Origin: Nectonema munidae
Lineage: Eukaryota; Nematomorpha; Nectonematoida; Nectonematidae
Length of the DNA: 64,000 nt
Reading direction: 5' to 3'
Assembly: GCA_030549495.1 (NCBI GenBank)
Contig: JAUIRK010000778.1
Coordinates: 62,001-126,000 of the forward strand
A program made the position numbers and the translations under genes. Each line of letters starts with the position of its first letter. Within the stretch, counting starts at the first letter, position 1. The notes under the pieces were generated by a model, which searched no databases, had not been told where the DNA came from, and worked only from the letters and a program-made list of their open reading frames with translations. Below are positions 35,701-50,700 of this stretch, in pieces.

Positions 35701-38700
35701 GTAAAAGTCTTACTATACAAGACACTTGTTTTACCTTTATTTTCTTTTTCATTGTTAACTGGAGTCATGTTAACTTGGATAGGATTTTATTTAATCAAAA
35801 AGAAAATAGTCAGATATGTATTAAACCTCAAACACAACAGCCATACAAGTGAAAAGTTTAAAGAAATGAAGTGCTTCAAAATTCAAGACATATATAAAAT
35901 AAAGTTGATTAAAACTGCCATCAAGTTTTTTCTGGTCAATGGCCCTTGAACTTTCTGACTTTTTCACATTATCAGGAAGTTTTGACAAATATGAAAAAAG
36001 ATTTCCTTACAAGCTTCATGTTTTTCGTGCGAAAAAGAAAGTATCCAAGCAAAGTATGGTTTTTAAAGTTCCTGATTGTTGGAATTCTTTTAGTCACATT
36101 ATAAATGATTTTCTTGATGGAAATGTGCTTGCAAAAGTTGATGCATTAATTGAAGAAACGATTTTGAACAGCTACCGAGCATGTACATCAAGTCTATGTT
36201 ATATTTGCAATCCAGAGACGCACAACACACCTGCAGTATCCCCTTAAACTCCTTCTATTTTCTTTTAATTTTATGTTCTTTTAACACTTTATGCAATTGA
36301 ATTCCATTAATACTTTTATTCATATATTATGTACCTTTAACTTTTTATTTTAAACTTTTTATTATTTACTTATATTGTACACTTTTATGAAATTGAACTA
36401 TATTAATAGTTTTATTATTACATATACACTCATTAACACATATCTACACATCAATACAGACGCCTACTATTACTACACCTTGTTTTGATTTCAACAAGTG
36501 ATAGAGCGACACAACCAGCGGCTTTCATGAGCCTTCTGCGTGCTCTTGGAATTGAGTGAATTAGGAAACGCTTCTTTTAAATGTTGATTATGATTCAATA
36601 AATTTTTTTCTTTCTTCTTTAGATATGAACTCTTAGGGGGCTAGTGAGACACTAGTGGACCAAAAATACAAACCGTCTGTTTTAATTATATAAAATTCCA
36701 TTGGAAAAGAAGGTAGACGCCTTGCCTTAAAAAGACAGGTTTTCATATGGTTAAGAAAAAAATTAAGGGAAAACAACCGTGATTAAAAACTATTTTAGGT
36801 CTATTTTATCTGTAGGCCACTTGTTGCGCCCCAGTTTCTTATTGACTTTCAGACACTATTTTTTGATTATTTATTTATTTTCTACTGATTACCTTTTATG
36901 TTTCGCCATTTTCAATTTTTTGATATCAATTCATTCTCTACTTAAAAATTAAGCGTTATTAAGTTTCATATTTAAAAATTAGTTTTGTCATTTAATAATT
37001 CTAACCTTTATATTATTTGTTCTGTATATAAAATTAAAAAAAATTTTTTTATTTTAAAATAAAGATTTTATACCCGTTTTATTTTGATATATCAAAATTA
37101 AATTAAATAAATGAAAAAAAACAAAGAGCAAATGTGTTTGGTTTATTACGAAAGGCCTTAAGGAAATATTTGAATTATAACATGATATTTTTGTGATGCC
37201 AACAATCATACAGACATTTTATATTTTTAAGTGAACCATATTTCAAAGATGAGTTTTCACATCGTTTTGAATACTGTAGAAAAATATTAAGAATCTCTGG
37301 AAGCAGCTACGTTTGTAAGAGCGGATTTTCATCGATGAAACACATTATATCAAAAAAAGAAGTAATATGGACAACTATTATGAAATAACTGGCATAAATG
37401 AAAAAAAATAGTAAGTACAATTTAAAACCAAGCATAAAATTGAAGCGATGCTTGATATATTTTATCTTGATTTTTGTAAGTGTGGTTGTTTGAGTGAAAA
37501 CGGTTGGACACCCAGTAAGATAAATATAAGAAATAATTCTGAATAATTTAGGCTACTTGATACCAATACTTGGCCTCTTCATGCAAGTTGAAGGATTCAC
37601 ACAAATACACTAAATTTAGTATATCTTTCTTGAAACAGCTGCCGCCAAATCCTAGAAAATCAAGAAAATTCATCTTAGCAGAAGCTTATATACCCTTTTA
37701 TGCGAAATGTACCAATGGATGCTTTCAAAAAGTGACGGCCAATGCGGTGGTCAAGGCCGATTGCGTGAGCACACTCGTTGACATCCGCTCCAGTCGCTTC
37801 ACACAGTGAAGATAGAGCGTTTATACTGGAAATCCTTTGAGCAAGAAAAGCATTTGCAGCCTAAAAATGATTAAACATGAAATGTGAGTATATACTTTTG
37901 AGGTAGTTTATAAGAAGAATTTTCCATCTCACAATAATATTTTTAAAATTTTCTCTTTTTTTACTTTAAAATAAATAATAGGATTTTATATTCATTAATA
38001 AAAAAAAGAAAAAAAAAATTAATAAAAATCTAATCCAGCTATATCGGAATGGAGATCCATTACACTTTTGCGATATCTTGGTAAAATTCTAGAAAAAAAT
38101 AATGCAATTAAGACTGCTAAACCATTTAACTCACTCTTTCAAATTTTAACCTTCCTTTACTTAAAAATAATCCCTTTTAAATTGGGTATATTAAAAAACC
38201 TGTTGAACCTCTCAATTAAAAAAATGGGGTTTTTTTAAATAATGCAATGCCTAACTTTTCTTCATATATCTTGAAGGAACTTTAAACTCAGCCTGTCAAT
38301 CAATATGCAATTTATCTTATTTGGTTTATCAAAAGTTTATCTACGGTAGTTTCTTTTAAATAGAATTCTTATTTATTTTCACTAATGATGTGACGATACC
38401 AAAAATTTTAACGATTCCGATTCTACCCAATTATTCCGAATCCCGATACGATTCTGATTCCTGACCATTATTAGATATGTGTATTACTGTGCCCAGGTAT
38501 TAATTAACATATGTAATTAAGATATAAGTTGAAAATTGATTAGAAAAGTTTATCATCTTGCTATTAAAGCTCTACAATATGCTAAATAACAAGGTATTGG
38601 AAAGGTTTTATATAAACACATCCAGGCTTCTAGCTCATATTATAAGTGCCTTCCAACGACCTTTCTTAGCAAGTTTTGGCTTCATTTTGACCCTAAAAAA

Positions 38701-41700
38701 AGATTGTTAGAGGCCTTTTTTAGTTCTGTTCTAGAAGAGACCCAACACATCTATCAATATTTCGATTTTAATAATACAAAGATATAGTATTGAGTTCAAA
38801 ATAATATAAATAATTCAATTTTATTGAGAAAAACTTTGTTAAGTACATAGTAAAAATTTTGCATTTAATCATTGTCATGAAACACTCGCAAATTATAGTG
38901 CAAAAAAATAAGAATCTCTCCAGTTGTTGGTTCTAAACGGTTTCTCTTTGGCGAGTATATATTGCCACCTACACTAAAAATTCTGTCGCCCTCTACTGAA
39001 AAAGGAGCACATAAATACTTTCTTGAGAGAAGAGCCAAACTTGGAAGTTCTTCTTTGTTCGCTTTCCACCAGTTAAGAGGGTTCTCATTGTTTGCAATCA
39101 GTTGAAATATTAAATACCTTGATATTTCTGTTCTAATTTTAATACTTGCTGCTGAAAATTGACTCTTTGTTGTTGTAGATGTAGCATTTGTATTGCTTGT
39201 TTCTTGTTGATAGGCTTTCTTTTTCCTTTTCATATCAGTTTTCTGCTTTTCATTTTATAGTTTCACTGTGACTATACTTTATGCTATTTGACAGATCTTC
39301 CGACAGCCATACAGCAAGTGCTTCATCCGCAGGTTTACCATTATATTCTTGTTCAATAAACTTATCTTTAAATCGTAGATCAAGGAAGGTGGCAAGAACT
39401 ATGTTTTTATCATTGATGTAGGAGCTTAATTTAAGTTTAACTGACGATTTCCATGCTGATAATTTAGATCCCAAGCCAGAGAACTGTCCATTTGATTCTG
39501 CAGATTCAAAAAAGTGCCTGATCACTTTAATGTTTGAAATTATTAGTGCAGCTGTTGCATCCCGGGTGCTTACTATACACAAAGTAAAATTTAGAGAGAG
39601 ATTTCATTAAAATGCCTCCAAGGAACTACCCAAACACTAGGTATATGCTACAAAATGAAGTTTTAAAAGTTAGGGAAATATGATAAGCGAGGCCCCATAA
39701 TTTTATCTTTTTAAAAGGGAGGCGTAATAGCTTAGGGTTTGGAAACCACTGAACTGTTTTTTCACAGGTAATACCACCATCCAAAAGTTAGGATACATTC
39801 ATTTGGAAGGTAAGCTATACTGCTACTGCATAGAGTTGGAATTAGCTTGAAATTCGTAGGATTGAAAAATTGTTAGGAAAAGGTGAAGGAATGGTAGGGA
39901 GTTAGAAACATTGCGTGAACCCCCACACAGTGCAGTCCTGTGTTACAACTATTTATCTTCCGCCCTGTATATTTAAGAATCGTTTCGGTATTGGAATCGG
40001 GTCTTAATTATTCAGCTCCGATGCCGATTCCCGATGCTTTGGAAAATTCCCGATATTTCCGATTATTCCGTACGATTCCGATTAATCGTCCCATCACTAA
40101 TTTCCACTCAAAAAGGCGGATGTCCTTCAGACCTTCTTTTCATTATTTTGATAAACCCACTCTTTCGCATTTCCGATAGCTATATAATCGTTACTATCTA
40201 TCAAGGTTGCTCGGATCATTTTATGTTTAGCGTGGCAGGCAACGATCCGACTAACAATCTCATTTCACTGAGTCATGTTCTTGGATCAATCTTTTCCTTG
40301 TACTCTTTCTCTTGGGCTATAAGAATCAATCCACGTAAATCTTAAATTATTAACTTTTCTAGATCTATTAAATCCTGTCAGAAGTTTTTTTGAAATATAG
40401 ACTTTAACCCTCTTGAATGCGTATACTATCTTCGCGTTACTATGAATTACCTATACTTGGAATCAAGATTTGGAAATTAAATTTATAAAATACAACAAAC
40501 ATTTGACAAATCTAAAGTTCATACGTTTCAAAAACTTCATGCATCACTTTATCTCTTTCAAAATAATTTTCTTCACTACAGTTCTATCAACTCTCACATA
40601 TGCTATCAATTTTTCGTGCGTTATTTTTAAACTTTCCAAATAAATCAAGAAAATTGACATTCCTCTTTTTGAGAAAGCTTGTAGTTGCTTACGTTGCACT
40701 CCAAAATTGTTTCGTTATTTTTTCTCAAACTCATTGTCAACAGATATAATTCTTGAAAGAACTATTTCATTTTCTAAACTTATTCATATTAGAAAAAATG
40801 TTTTAACTTGTCACCATTCACGAGCATCCACTCATTGCCTACTTCTCTAGCAAAGACTTTACTACTCATTTGGTGATGAAGTATCCGCTTCATATGAAAA
40901 TATTTGACAGCTTACCATATCCAGGGGGGGGGGGGTTTAAAGCTAGGAAAAAATAGCCCGGGGGGGGGGGGGGGTGGGTGGGTGGGTGGGTTACATGAAT
41001 CTGAAAAATAATTTTAGTACCCTACCTTTAATAAATAGTATACAACAAAAAATACAATAAATTTAATACAATAAAAAACATTTTTCAATTTCAATATTGC
41101 AGTAATTTAATAATTAAAAATTTAAAAAAAAAATATTTTTTTATCAAAATTTAATAAATTTAAATTACCTCTTTGAACATTTTCAATCCTAGATTATGCT
41201 TAGATTATTCTAATCCTAACTCTTGGAATGCTGATTTATTGACGCTTGAAAATGGGAATATTAAAAGCTGTTGGATGAAAGGCTACTATGAAGCTTGCTA
41301 CCTGTCTGAAGCTGATGTTGACAGTTTGGTCAATAAGAGAGTTACGTTAAGGTGTCCATATCGAGAAGGCTGCTTAATTGGAGTTAGACTTTCAACTGAA
41401 GATCCTTTTCTATTAGAAGAAAATCGAAATAGTGCTCTGGTGTTTCCTCTGAATGAAAAAGATTTTACTTCTGTAGAAGCTCTCTCAGAAGTAATAAAAG
41501 AGAAGCACGAACCAACAGTATATATAGATGGAACCAAAATTTATAAATCAACTTGTCTAAAAAATTTAATCAGGAAAACTCCTTTGAGCAAAGATGGGTT
41601 GAAAAGAGTCAGGGGTCTCTCTTTAGAAACACTGAAGGATCCAAACACAGAAGAGATTTTGGACAATCTCCTTTATATTAATGACTGTGTTATAGTCGAA

Positions 41701-44700
41701 GATAAAGTTGATGTTTTTTTAGTTAAACAAATTTTTGATTCTGAAAAAAAACCTTTAAATTATGTAGAATACGAAAAAGAAAAAGGCAATTTTACTTTAC
41801 TTTTATTAAAGCTGAAAACTAAGATAGTCAATGAAAAGATATATTGAACTGAAAATTCCAAAGAGGAATTTAAATCGTGCTTACAAAAATGTACACCCAT
41901 CAAGCCATCAATTGACTTGGACCCTACTGTTGGGTGCAGCAAGTTTTTTTTTACTAAAGAATATAAAGAAATTCTTTTTGCAGAGGAAGAAATAAAGAAT
42001 GGAAATGAAAAAAAATGCAAAATTTGTATGAAAATTGTTAATGATAAAAAACTTATTGAGCATATTGCTGGGCATTATATAAGAAAAGGAACCTTTGATA
42101 CAATTATTTGCGGACTCTGTGGTCTCAAATCAGAAAATTGTTCAACAAAGGTAGAATTCAGCTCAAAAAGGGAAGAGAAAATTTTTTTTAAATTGTCATG
42201 TTAGATTGTACCAACTACAGTAAAAGCATGAACATAAAGTCAACATACAATAAACCTATAATATGTCCTGAAAATAAGTGTAACTGTGTTGTTTGGACAT
42301 TGTGCTTAGAAGAGCACAATAAAAGTTTACATGGAAAAAGTGTTCCTCCACAATATGTGGTAGATGCAAAAATGAAAGATAAAATTTTAAATAAAAAATG
42401 ACTTTACAACATGTTTTTCATAATAAACAGATTCATATATTCAATTTCTCAAAGCTAAATATGAAAGCGACAAATAAATATAGAGTGACAAGGGTGGTAT
42501 ATCCAAAAAAAGTGTCAGCTTTTTTAAGTACCAATACAGTTATAAAGTGTAGGTGGTGTCTTGCAAACTTTTGAAACTTTTTCAATCCAGTACCCGACGG
42601 GCCTGTATTTTCCCATATTGAACCCCCCTGCCATACCCTATCTCTTCAAATAATCGATTTTAAATCTAAAAGTAAACACGGCAATCTCCTCATGCAAAAA
42701 AGGGGTGATTTTTTATGCAATAAAAAAATTTTCTACATCCAAGACAATTTTTCTTTTTTTTTGCTTCATCTAGTCGTGGTGCTTTTTCTTTCGCTCTTTT
42801 CTATCCTCGTCAATAGAAACTCCATATTTTCGTTATAAAAATGTTGGTGGTCTTCTTTTTACACGGCCAAATGAAAAGGCCTGCTTCACACCCTGGAATA
42901 TCTCTATCAGCATTTTGAATATAACTCATCATTCTAATGAAGCATTTTAAACTAAGAGCGATATAGTAAACTGCAATTTTCTAAAATGAATTTGTTGGTA
43001 GAGCCTCTAAACTGGCCTTTTCTTCAAAACCCTTTTGATACATGCCGCTTTCTTCCTATAATAACTTCACAAGTGATAAGTTTGTGTACTCTACGGCTCC
43101 AATCCTCACCATTTTATGAAAAGTTTTTCTGTCACACCTAAAAACTTTTCTAGAATTTGTAAAGAATTTAGGATACCCTGTGTCCCGGCAAAACTTATAA
43201 GATGGTTTGTTGGATATTTTGATTTTTTAAAGAATTTTTATATCTAATTGAAAAACTTCATACAATTAAAGTCCACCATCGTCTAATTCCAAGCCTAAAG
43301 TGAGAAAGGAGGAGAGTTGATAAGTACTTTGGAACGCTTATTGTAAAAAATGCTTCCTGTACAATCCATGAAATATACAAGTGATCGTACCAGATGGAAT
43401 TGGATTGCCGACACCTAAATGCTGATGGCAAACAAACGACGACAACATACAATTCATTCCTAATTTCGGTGCTCTACTAAGGAAAACCCTAACACTCTTA
43501 TATTAAGCTTCATATCTAAAAAAATTTGCAGTATCCATATCTATTGTTTCATATCTAGTTTATATTTATTTTAACAATTGGCTAAATTTTTCATGCCATG
43601 ATCCTTTCTACTGCTGTCTTATAAGCTCATGCCATATTTCCTAGAGTTTTACAATTCGTAAAACACGCATACAACTTTTAATTTGAAACAAAAATTTGAT
43701 GTGTTCAATGCTACAAAATAGCTAAAGATTATAGCAACACATGTACAGAACGTTGAGAATATATACAAAATTCATGGAATTCTGGTATGAATTGGAAATG
43801 TAAACTACGAAATTTCAGAGCATGCGCAAAAAAGAACTAAATGATATTATATTTAAATCGTTTTCTAGTTTCCAATGTAAGGAGTATTCATGGAAAAAAG
43901 GGCAAAATAAATTGCTGAACAAAGAGCTTTCAAAATTTAAAGCATATTACGGAAACACAATATAAAACTTGCAAATTTGTGTGGCGAATTTATGTCATTT
44001 GATGGTAAAGTTATTGAGGAATCGTTTGAAAGAACATCTTCAGTTTGTAAGAAATTAATTTAGGTTGATAGATCATTAACTCAATCCACTTTATAAAAAT
44101 AAATCACCCTCCAAAAATTCCAATTGCATGGTCAATTTAGCATTGTTATAAACCTCTTTTATACAGTTACTGTTAGATGCAATCCAAAGAGTGTGCAAAA
44201 AAGTTTGCCGTAATAGACAGGTATTACTGTATTGATTGAATTTTATTGTCTCCCATGCTCTTGCCCGACCATTAATTTTAATAGGAAGTAATGATTGCAA
44301 TTTAATCACCTTTTTAAACAAATTTTTTTTATATTAAAGTGTCATTTAATGTAATTTATTTCTCAAAGCATCATGTTAATGAAATTCAATTAAAAAAAAA
44401 GGTAAAAAAAATAAAAGAAAATTAAATAAACCCAGATTTAAGTCAAAAAATTCGTAACAAAAACTATTTTTACATAAATTAAATACGGAAAAAATTAAAT
44501 TTCCCGCCTAAAATTTTCACCATATGTGCTTCTGTTGAAAACTATTTTTCTTTTTTTACAAAACAAATCATAAATACTTTCAACATCACTTCTAAAATAA
44601 AAAAATATTTTATGTTTAGATTCTTTTTAGAGATTCCTGCTTCATGATTTGAATACATGTAAAATTAAAAAATGCAAGGAATACTTGATTAGAATTGTGC

Positions 44701-47700
44701 AGAAATTTTTTCGAGCTTATGCTCTTTTTCAACCGCTATTATGAAATGGTGGTTGAAAACTTATAAAAATAGCTACTACTATGAAGCTCGAAAATTTATA
44801 ATCTAGAATCTAATAAAGAATTCCGTGCATTTTATGAGTTTACATGTATTGAATTATATTTCAAAGGATGACACTTTGAAAGTAGTACAAGAAGCTAAGA
44901 AGAGTTTAGAATTCATGAAGAAATTTCAAGAATGAGCGTGCGAATAAACTAAGTTAATAATGTATGCATTTAGAATGGTATAAATTACAATAAGAGCTGA
45001 GATGCAGATACTCTATTGTGATGGTTGAAGCACTAATCCATTTGAAAATGTGAGATATCGATAAAAAAACAAATAAAAGAACAAAATTCCAAGCCAGGCA
45101 TATTCTAGTGGTTCCTAAAAATATTTTAAGGAGTCAAAAATATAGATTCCTAGCAGATGTGCTTCTGGACGACGGTTATAGATCCTGTATTGGCGTTTTC
45201 CTATTTATAAAAATCATTTAGAAGAGAATACGAGTTTAGATAGTTCGGAAGACCATGTATTAATTTTGATAATTTTGCATTTGGGAATCCAATGTCTGTA
45301 GACAAGGCATAATTCTTCCATAGCACGAAATCCATTCTCATTCTGCTCGCCTCCAATCAAAATTCTGTCGGGATTGAGTAAATCTTGAATAGCATTTCCT
45401 TCTGCCAAAAACTCTGGATTAGATAAAACCTAAAAACACGTTAACATTGCAACACAAATAGAGAGCAGTGAATAAAATGTCGACATCAAAATGAGCACTT
45501 TGACTTTGATTTGACTTTAGGACACAAGAGATTATTTCTGCTGCTTTAACAGGAACTGTGCTCTTCTCAACGACTATTTTGCGTCCATCTTTAACGATTT
45601 TAGCTATCATTCTGGCAGTGCCCTCAATAAACTTCAAATCAGGTGCTTTACCCTAAAAACAAATTGTTATTCAAACATCCTACCCATTTTAGCATTATAT
45701 TTACATATATTATGGGGTACAAACACAAGTATGTTCCTTAATTATTAGGAATAATAATCCAAAATGGGTTAAAAACTTGGTAAATTCAGTGTACAAGATT
45801 ACCCTGAAATAGTTCGAAATGTGACACATGCAAAAAGTGCATAACCCCAACTCATGTTAGTGTTGAACGATTGTATTCGGCTCTTCGTTTCATTCATTCT
45901 GACGTGTGAGCTTCAATGAAAGAAGATTTCGTAGAGACTATATTGGATGTAATTTTTATTTAATTTTTAATTAGTTAACCTCAATGCTTTGTATCAAATC
46001 ACTGAAAAGTAGGAATTTTGCGAAAGCCCCCGTTTAAATATACTGTGAGTCTAATGCTAAGTCACAGCCTAACCTATTTCAAGCCAGCTCCCAGCCGTGG
46101 TTGAAGGTCAGAGGTTCGATCCGCAAGGCTACCAAACTTTAAAATTAAAATGAAAAATAATTGTGATCGACAATCAAAAGGCTTTGATACACAACCAACC
46201 AATCAAGATATAAGCAGTCGCACACATGACATTTCCATTTGAGCATTGCTCGTTTATCTCTCGTTTCTAACTCAGTAAGCAATATCATGCTACCTTCTGA
46301 CTTTAAATCATCGAGATTAGTGGAGTCAGTGAAGCATCGAGAGGTATAAAAGGGATTACCTACGTCATTTACTAAATAAAATGTTACTGCTTCCAAGCGC
46401 GTAGTCACATCAACTAGAAATTTGAGCTCAGGTCATCTCAAGTGATTTCAATGTGGTGCTAAGCTCACTTCCCTCAAAAAGTGAACAATGAGATGCACTA
46501 AATGAAGAATACTTTGAACATGGGAAGTATTTGTTTTTTTTGAAGAAGGAAAAAGTTTTATTGCATTTATATATGTAATTGCATTTCGTTTTCAGCACTA
46601 TACCAACTTTTCAATTAAAAGGCGGATAAATTTCAATGAAGTTTATTAATTTCTATTTTGTATTTTATTCTCTACCCACAAAGAGCAAACAACACTTTTC
46701 GATCAAATTTGAGTGCAATTTAGTATTTTTGTTGAATAAAATCAACCTTCAGCTGCATTGATAAAGTTATTTTTTGTTCAATATTAATCATACTTATCCA
46801 CAAAAAACTGCAATTTCATATTGTTATCTGGATACAGTATAAAAAACTTTCATTTTATAAAAAGTAGATAATTTAATGCTTTTTTCTAAGATTTATTCTC
46901 AGATTAAAATTGGAAATGAGACTTTTAACAAAATGAGTAAAAATAAATATTTTTAGAGATGCAATAAACGGGCAAGCTGAGATTAGCTAGCCAGATCTGG
47001 CTCTAACTGAAAAGAAATGTGGAAAATAAGAGTTTCATCAATGAAATTTTTAAAAGGAAGTGTCAAAATAAGGTCGATGTTTCGATATTTTTATCCAAAT
47101 TGTAATTATTTTGTACTGTATTTGAGTCTAAGTCCATAAATAGAAGATTAAGTTGATATTCATTCCATAAAATTAAAGTGTTATATTCTAAATGTTCTTA
47201 TCTGCAAAAACACATTGTTTTAAATATTCTATAACTTTTTGTGTCCAAGAGACTTGGTCCTGTAATAATCAGATTTAAATTAGTTAAATTTAGTACGCTT
47301 CCATTGCTCCCTTGGACAAATCCATCCCTGATCAGAATGTATTGATCATGCTGCCTGATTTGAATTAAATATCATAACTGGGTCACAAATTCGAAATAGT
47401 TAGCATACACTATAGAGCAGAGGTGAGGAAACGGAGGCCTTTAAAGATTTTAAATCAAACGTGTTTATTAGAATCAAAACATTAATTTTAATTTTTCTTG
47501 TCAATCAACTCAAACTAAAAATTCTCAGCAAACTCAATTATACTGAAACCGCTATGATAGGCCATGATATAAAAATGCCCTCTCCAAAAAAACAAAAAGT
47601 CATTAATTGTTAAAATGGTTTTTCTCAATGTAATTTATCTAAAAAAATTATGCGGCCTTTATAGACACAAGAACACATTGTAAACGGCATTTAAATATAA

Positions 47701-50700
47701 AAAGCAATACGTTTTGAGTGGCGTTTATTTGAAACTTATCAATGATTTCACACAAGCTGTCTAAACGAGGCCTACGAGGATTTTTGCAAATATAACAGTC
47801 AATCATAGTCAGGGCTAGTTCTAAGCCAATCAGGGCTGGCACTTAAATGGGCTGGGCAAGCAGTGAGGATTCTGTATTCTAAGGGCTAAATATAGAAAAT
47901 GGAATAGTTGAAATATTTTGAAACATTTTCTAAATAAAAAACTAGATCACACTTCTATTGATTTGCAAGTAAAACTATGTTTTGAAAGCATATAAAACAT
48001 TTGCAACATGACGGACTGCAATTCACAGATAGCAATGAAAATTGTTACTGAGAATAATCGAAGCATGCGTTAACCGATGTTCAAAGCATGTAAGTTGACA
48101 TCAAAACAGGCATGGATTACTTGGTTAACCGAAATTTTGAATTATCCGGCTTTGAGTTAAACGAAGAATTTAACATATGTGAGATACGGCTGGGACTAGA
48201 ACCGCGATTCAACTTCAAGTTAAGCGGAATTTCGACTTATTGAGTTATCGGGAGTTTATCATGTTATTTTTTACGATTCAAAGGTCAACCTAAATCTAGG
48301 AATATATAAATCATATATGCTTGCTGTTATAAGGCTTATCATCTCCATGGTTTCAATATAGCTAAAAATTTATAATATTAAGAATACACATTTTAGAATA
48401 TTTGGCTGCGTTAAAGATCGATGTTTAAAGCCCAATGATTTAGATCCAAGATGTGCACCATCCATTTAAGTTGTGAAAGAAAACATCAGTTGGATTCGAA
48501 GAAAATGAAAAGATATAAACAAATTACTTTGCCAACCCCATACTCTTTGGTGGGTGTATTGACGGAAATAAATATCATGTCAGCTTCTAGAACGTTCTTT
48601 TCAATATCACATGAGAAAAAGAGATTCTTATTTTTGATTTTTTCAACAATCTTGTCCAATCCAGGCTATTTAAACAAAATGAAGGAATGACATGAATTAT
48701 TTAAAAACTGCGTGAAAGCATTCCTGCAAATAATTGCAACTCATTTTGTTGGTGAGAAGATTATTAAAAAATAATGAGGAGATAAAAGCGTTGACACTGA
48801 TAGAAACGTTGCATTCATAATGTTAATAGTGTTAAGCAGGGAGAAAAGTTTATTGCTTGCCATTTTTTCCTAAGGCTTTGTAGCGTTGTTAAAACAAGTG
48901 TGATTAGAGGTGTGTAATTAAATTTTTTTCATTAATTTATTTTAATAGCACAAATATATTAGTCTTTTGGTGAAGGATTTTAAAAGACTTGGCTAAAGCG
49001 CCTTGAATTTATTCCCATTTTCCTAAAGGAGTGCCTTTGATGATAATGGGAAGGTCCCATGGCAATGGTTACACTGTAGACTTTACTTAGCCAATCAATT
49101 ATTATCACTCATAATATCATGAATTATTTTTAGCACAAAATCGAGTTATAAAAGAACATTGATGTATTCGTTGTCTATCATTTATAAATCAAAATCAATA
49201 AGTGTTTTGACTTTCTACTCTTATCGCTTCTCATTGAATTGTTTTTGTCAGTGCAGATATGAAACATTAAAATGCCTGCATGAAACAAGACACATCTTGG
49301 GACAATATGATGAGAGACGTCTTGCGTCTGAGATTTTTTATTTTCGCTATTACATCCAAGGAAAGAGAATAATGATCTTTCACAAAAGAACAAATAGAAA
49401 TGTAGCGATTGGTACTCAAATATAATACCAATAGATCAATATGAGTAATGGGACGATTAATCGGATTTGGGAATCGTAGGATTCGTGTATTTTAAATATC
49501 GGAATCGCATCCGAAAATTTCATCAGTGCCTTGCGATACCTCAGTCCTGATTCTTTTTATTTTTAGGAGTATTTAAAAAAGTCAAATTTTGAAACCTATT
49601 TAAAAAACTTTTGATTTATGCTCTTCATTGTTTCCTTAATTTTAGGCAGACATAATTGAGAAATTAATATATTTTTTTAATTTTTAATGTTTCAAATTAA
49701 GAATTGGCATCGGAATAAGAAGCGTACAAAAGTTTGCTATCGTTCCAAATCGATACCTACCACTTTCAACGTAAATACGTCTGCAGCAAATATCTATTAA
49801 AAGATCATCATGATTAGATAAGAAAACAAGAGCAGTCATCAATGAATGATAACTATAACAAGTATTAAGTATGAGATGTCTAAAAGTGGTTTCAGATCAG
49901 AATTTTAATCACGCGCAGTAGACATATTCTATCACAAAAAAAGGTGTCAACAAAGGATAAGATAGATAAGATAATGTCAAAACTTCATATTCTCTCGAGC
50001 ATCACCAAAATTGGCTGAATTAGAATAATCACAACAAAATGGATACACTAATTAAGAAATAGAGATAAAATGCAGAAACAACACTCCAGGCTATTTTTGA
50101 AGAAAAAAAGTAATTATAGCGAATGCCATAGCTATATAAAAAGTATGCAGACACAAAGATGAGGTCTTTCTCTCCACAAATATCTTGAGCGCAAGGATAT
50201 AGCCTTCTATATCAAACTGTATACCAGAACAATTCTTCACATTTATAAATGCGAGTAATCAAAGTATGGAATTTTCACTATTGATGTCAAAAATTTTCGA
50301 TTAAAACACTCGCTAGCCATTTGCATTGAAATCCAAAGGAAATAGTGATGTAACTGCTATTTTCTTAAGGAGAGAAATATCCTCAAATAATTAAGTAGTA
50401 TGGAAGATCATCATGGAAGGACGATGCAAAAATCTTTTTCAGGACTGTAAAAATCATGTTCCATTATTTTAAATGATTCCTTGGACACCTGAGTTCAATT
50501 AAATTAAGGAATTAGATACACAAATTTTCAAAGCAATCTAACAGTGGTAGTAACTTGGTCGAAATAACTAGTTATTATATTGTTATAAAGTGCATTGGTT
50601 AACTAGGTTGTTAGATAGTATTATGCAATCCTCTGAAGTCCAGAATTTTGAAGACAGTTTGCTTTCTTGTTCAATGGAAAACGGGGTTTAGTGGGTTTTT

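Noticed and set aside
37570-37809. 79-codon plus-strand frame
   Set aside because: Antisense shadow of UGDH exons 5 and 6 plus the 61-bp intron.
40034-40345. Plus-strand frames over the right end of the 1.7-kb hAT
   Set aside because: They read through inverted-repeat terminal sequence in the wrong orientation for the transposase.
48451-48690. 79-codon plus-strand frame
   Set aside because: Antisense shadow of UGDH exon 2; its reverse complement encodes [14 protein letters not shown].
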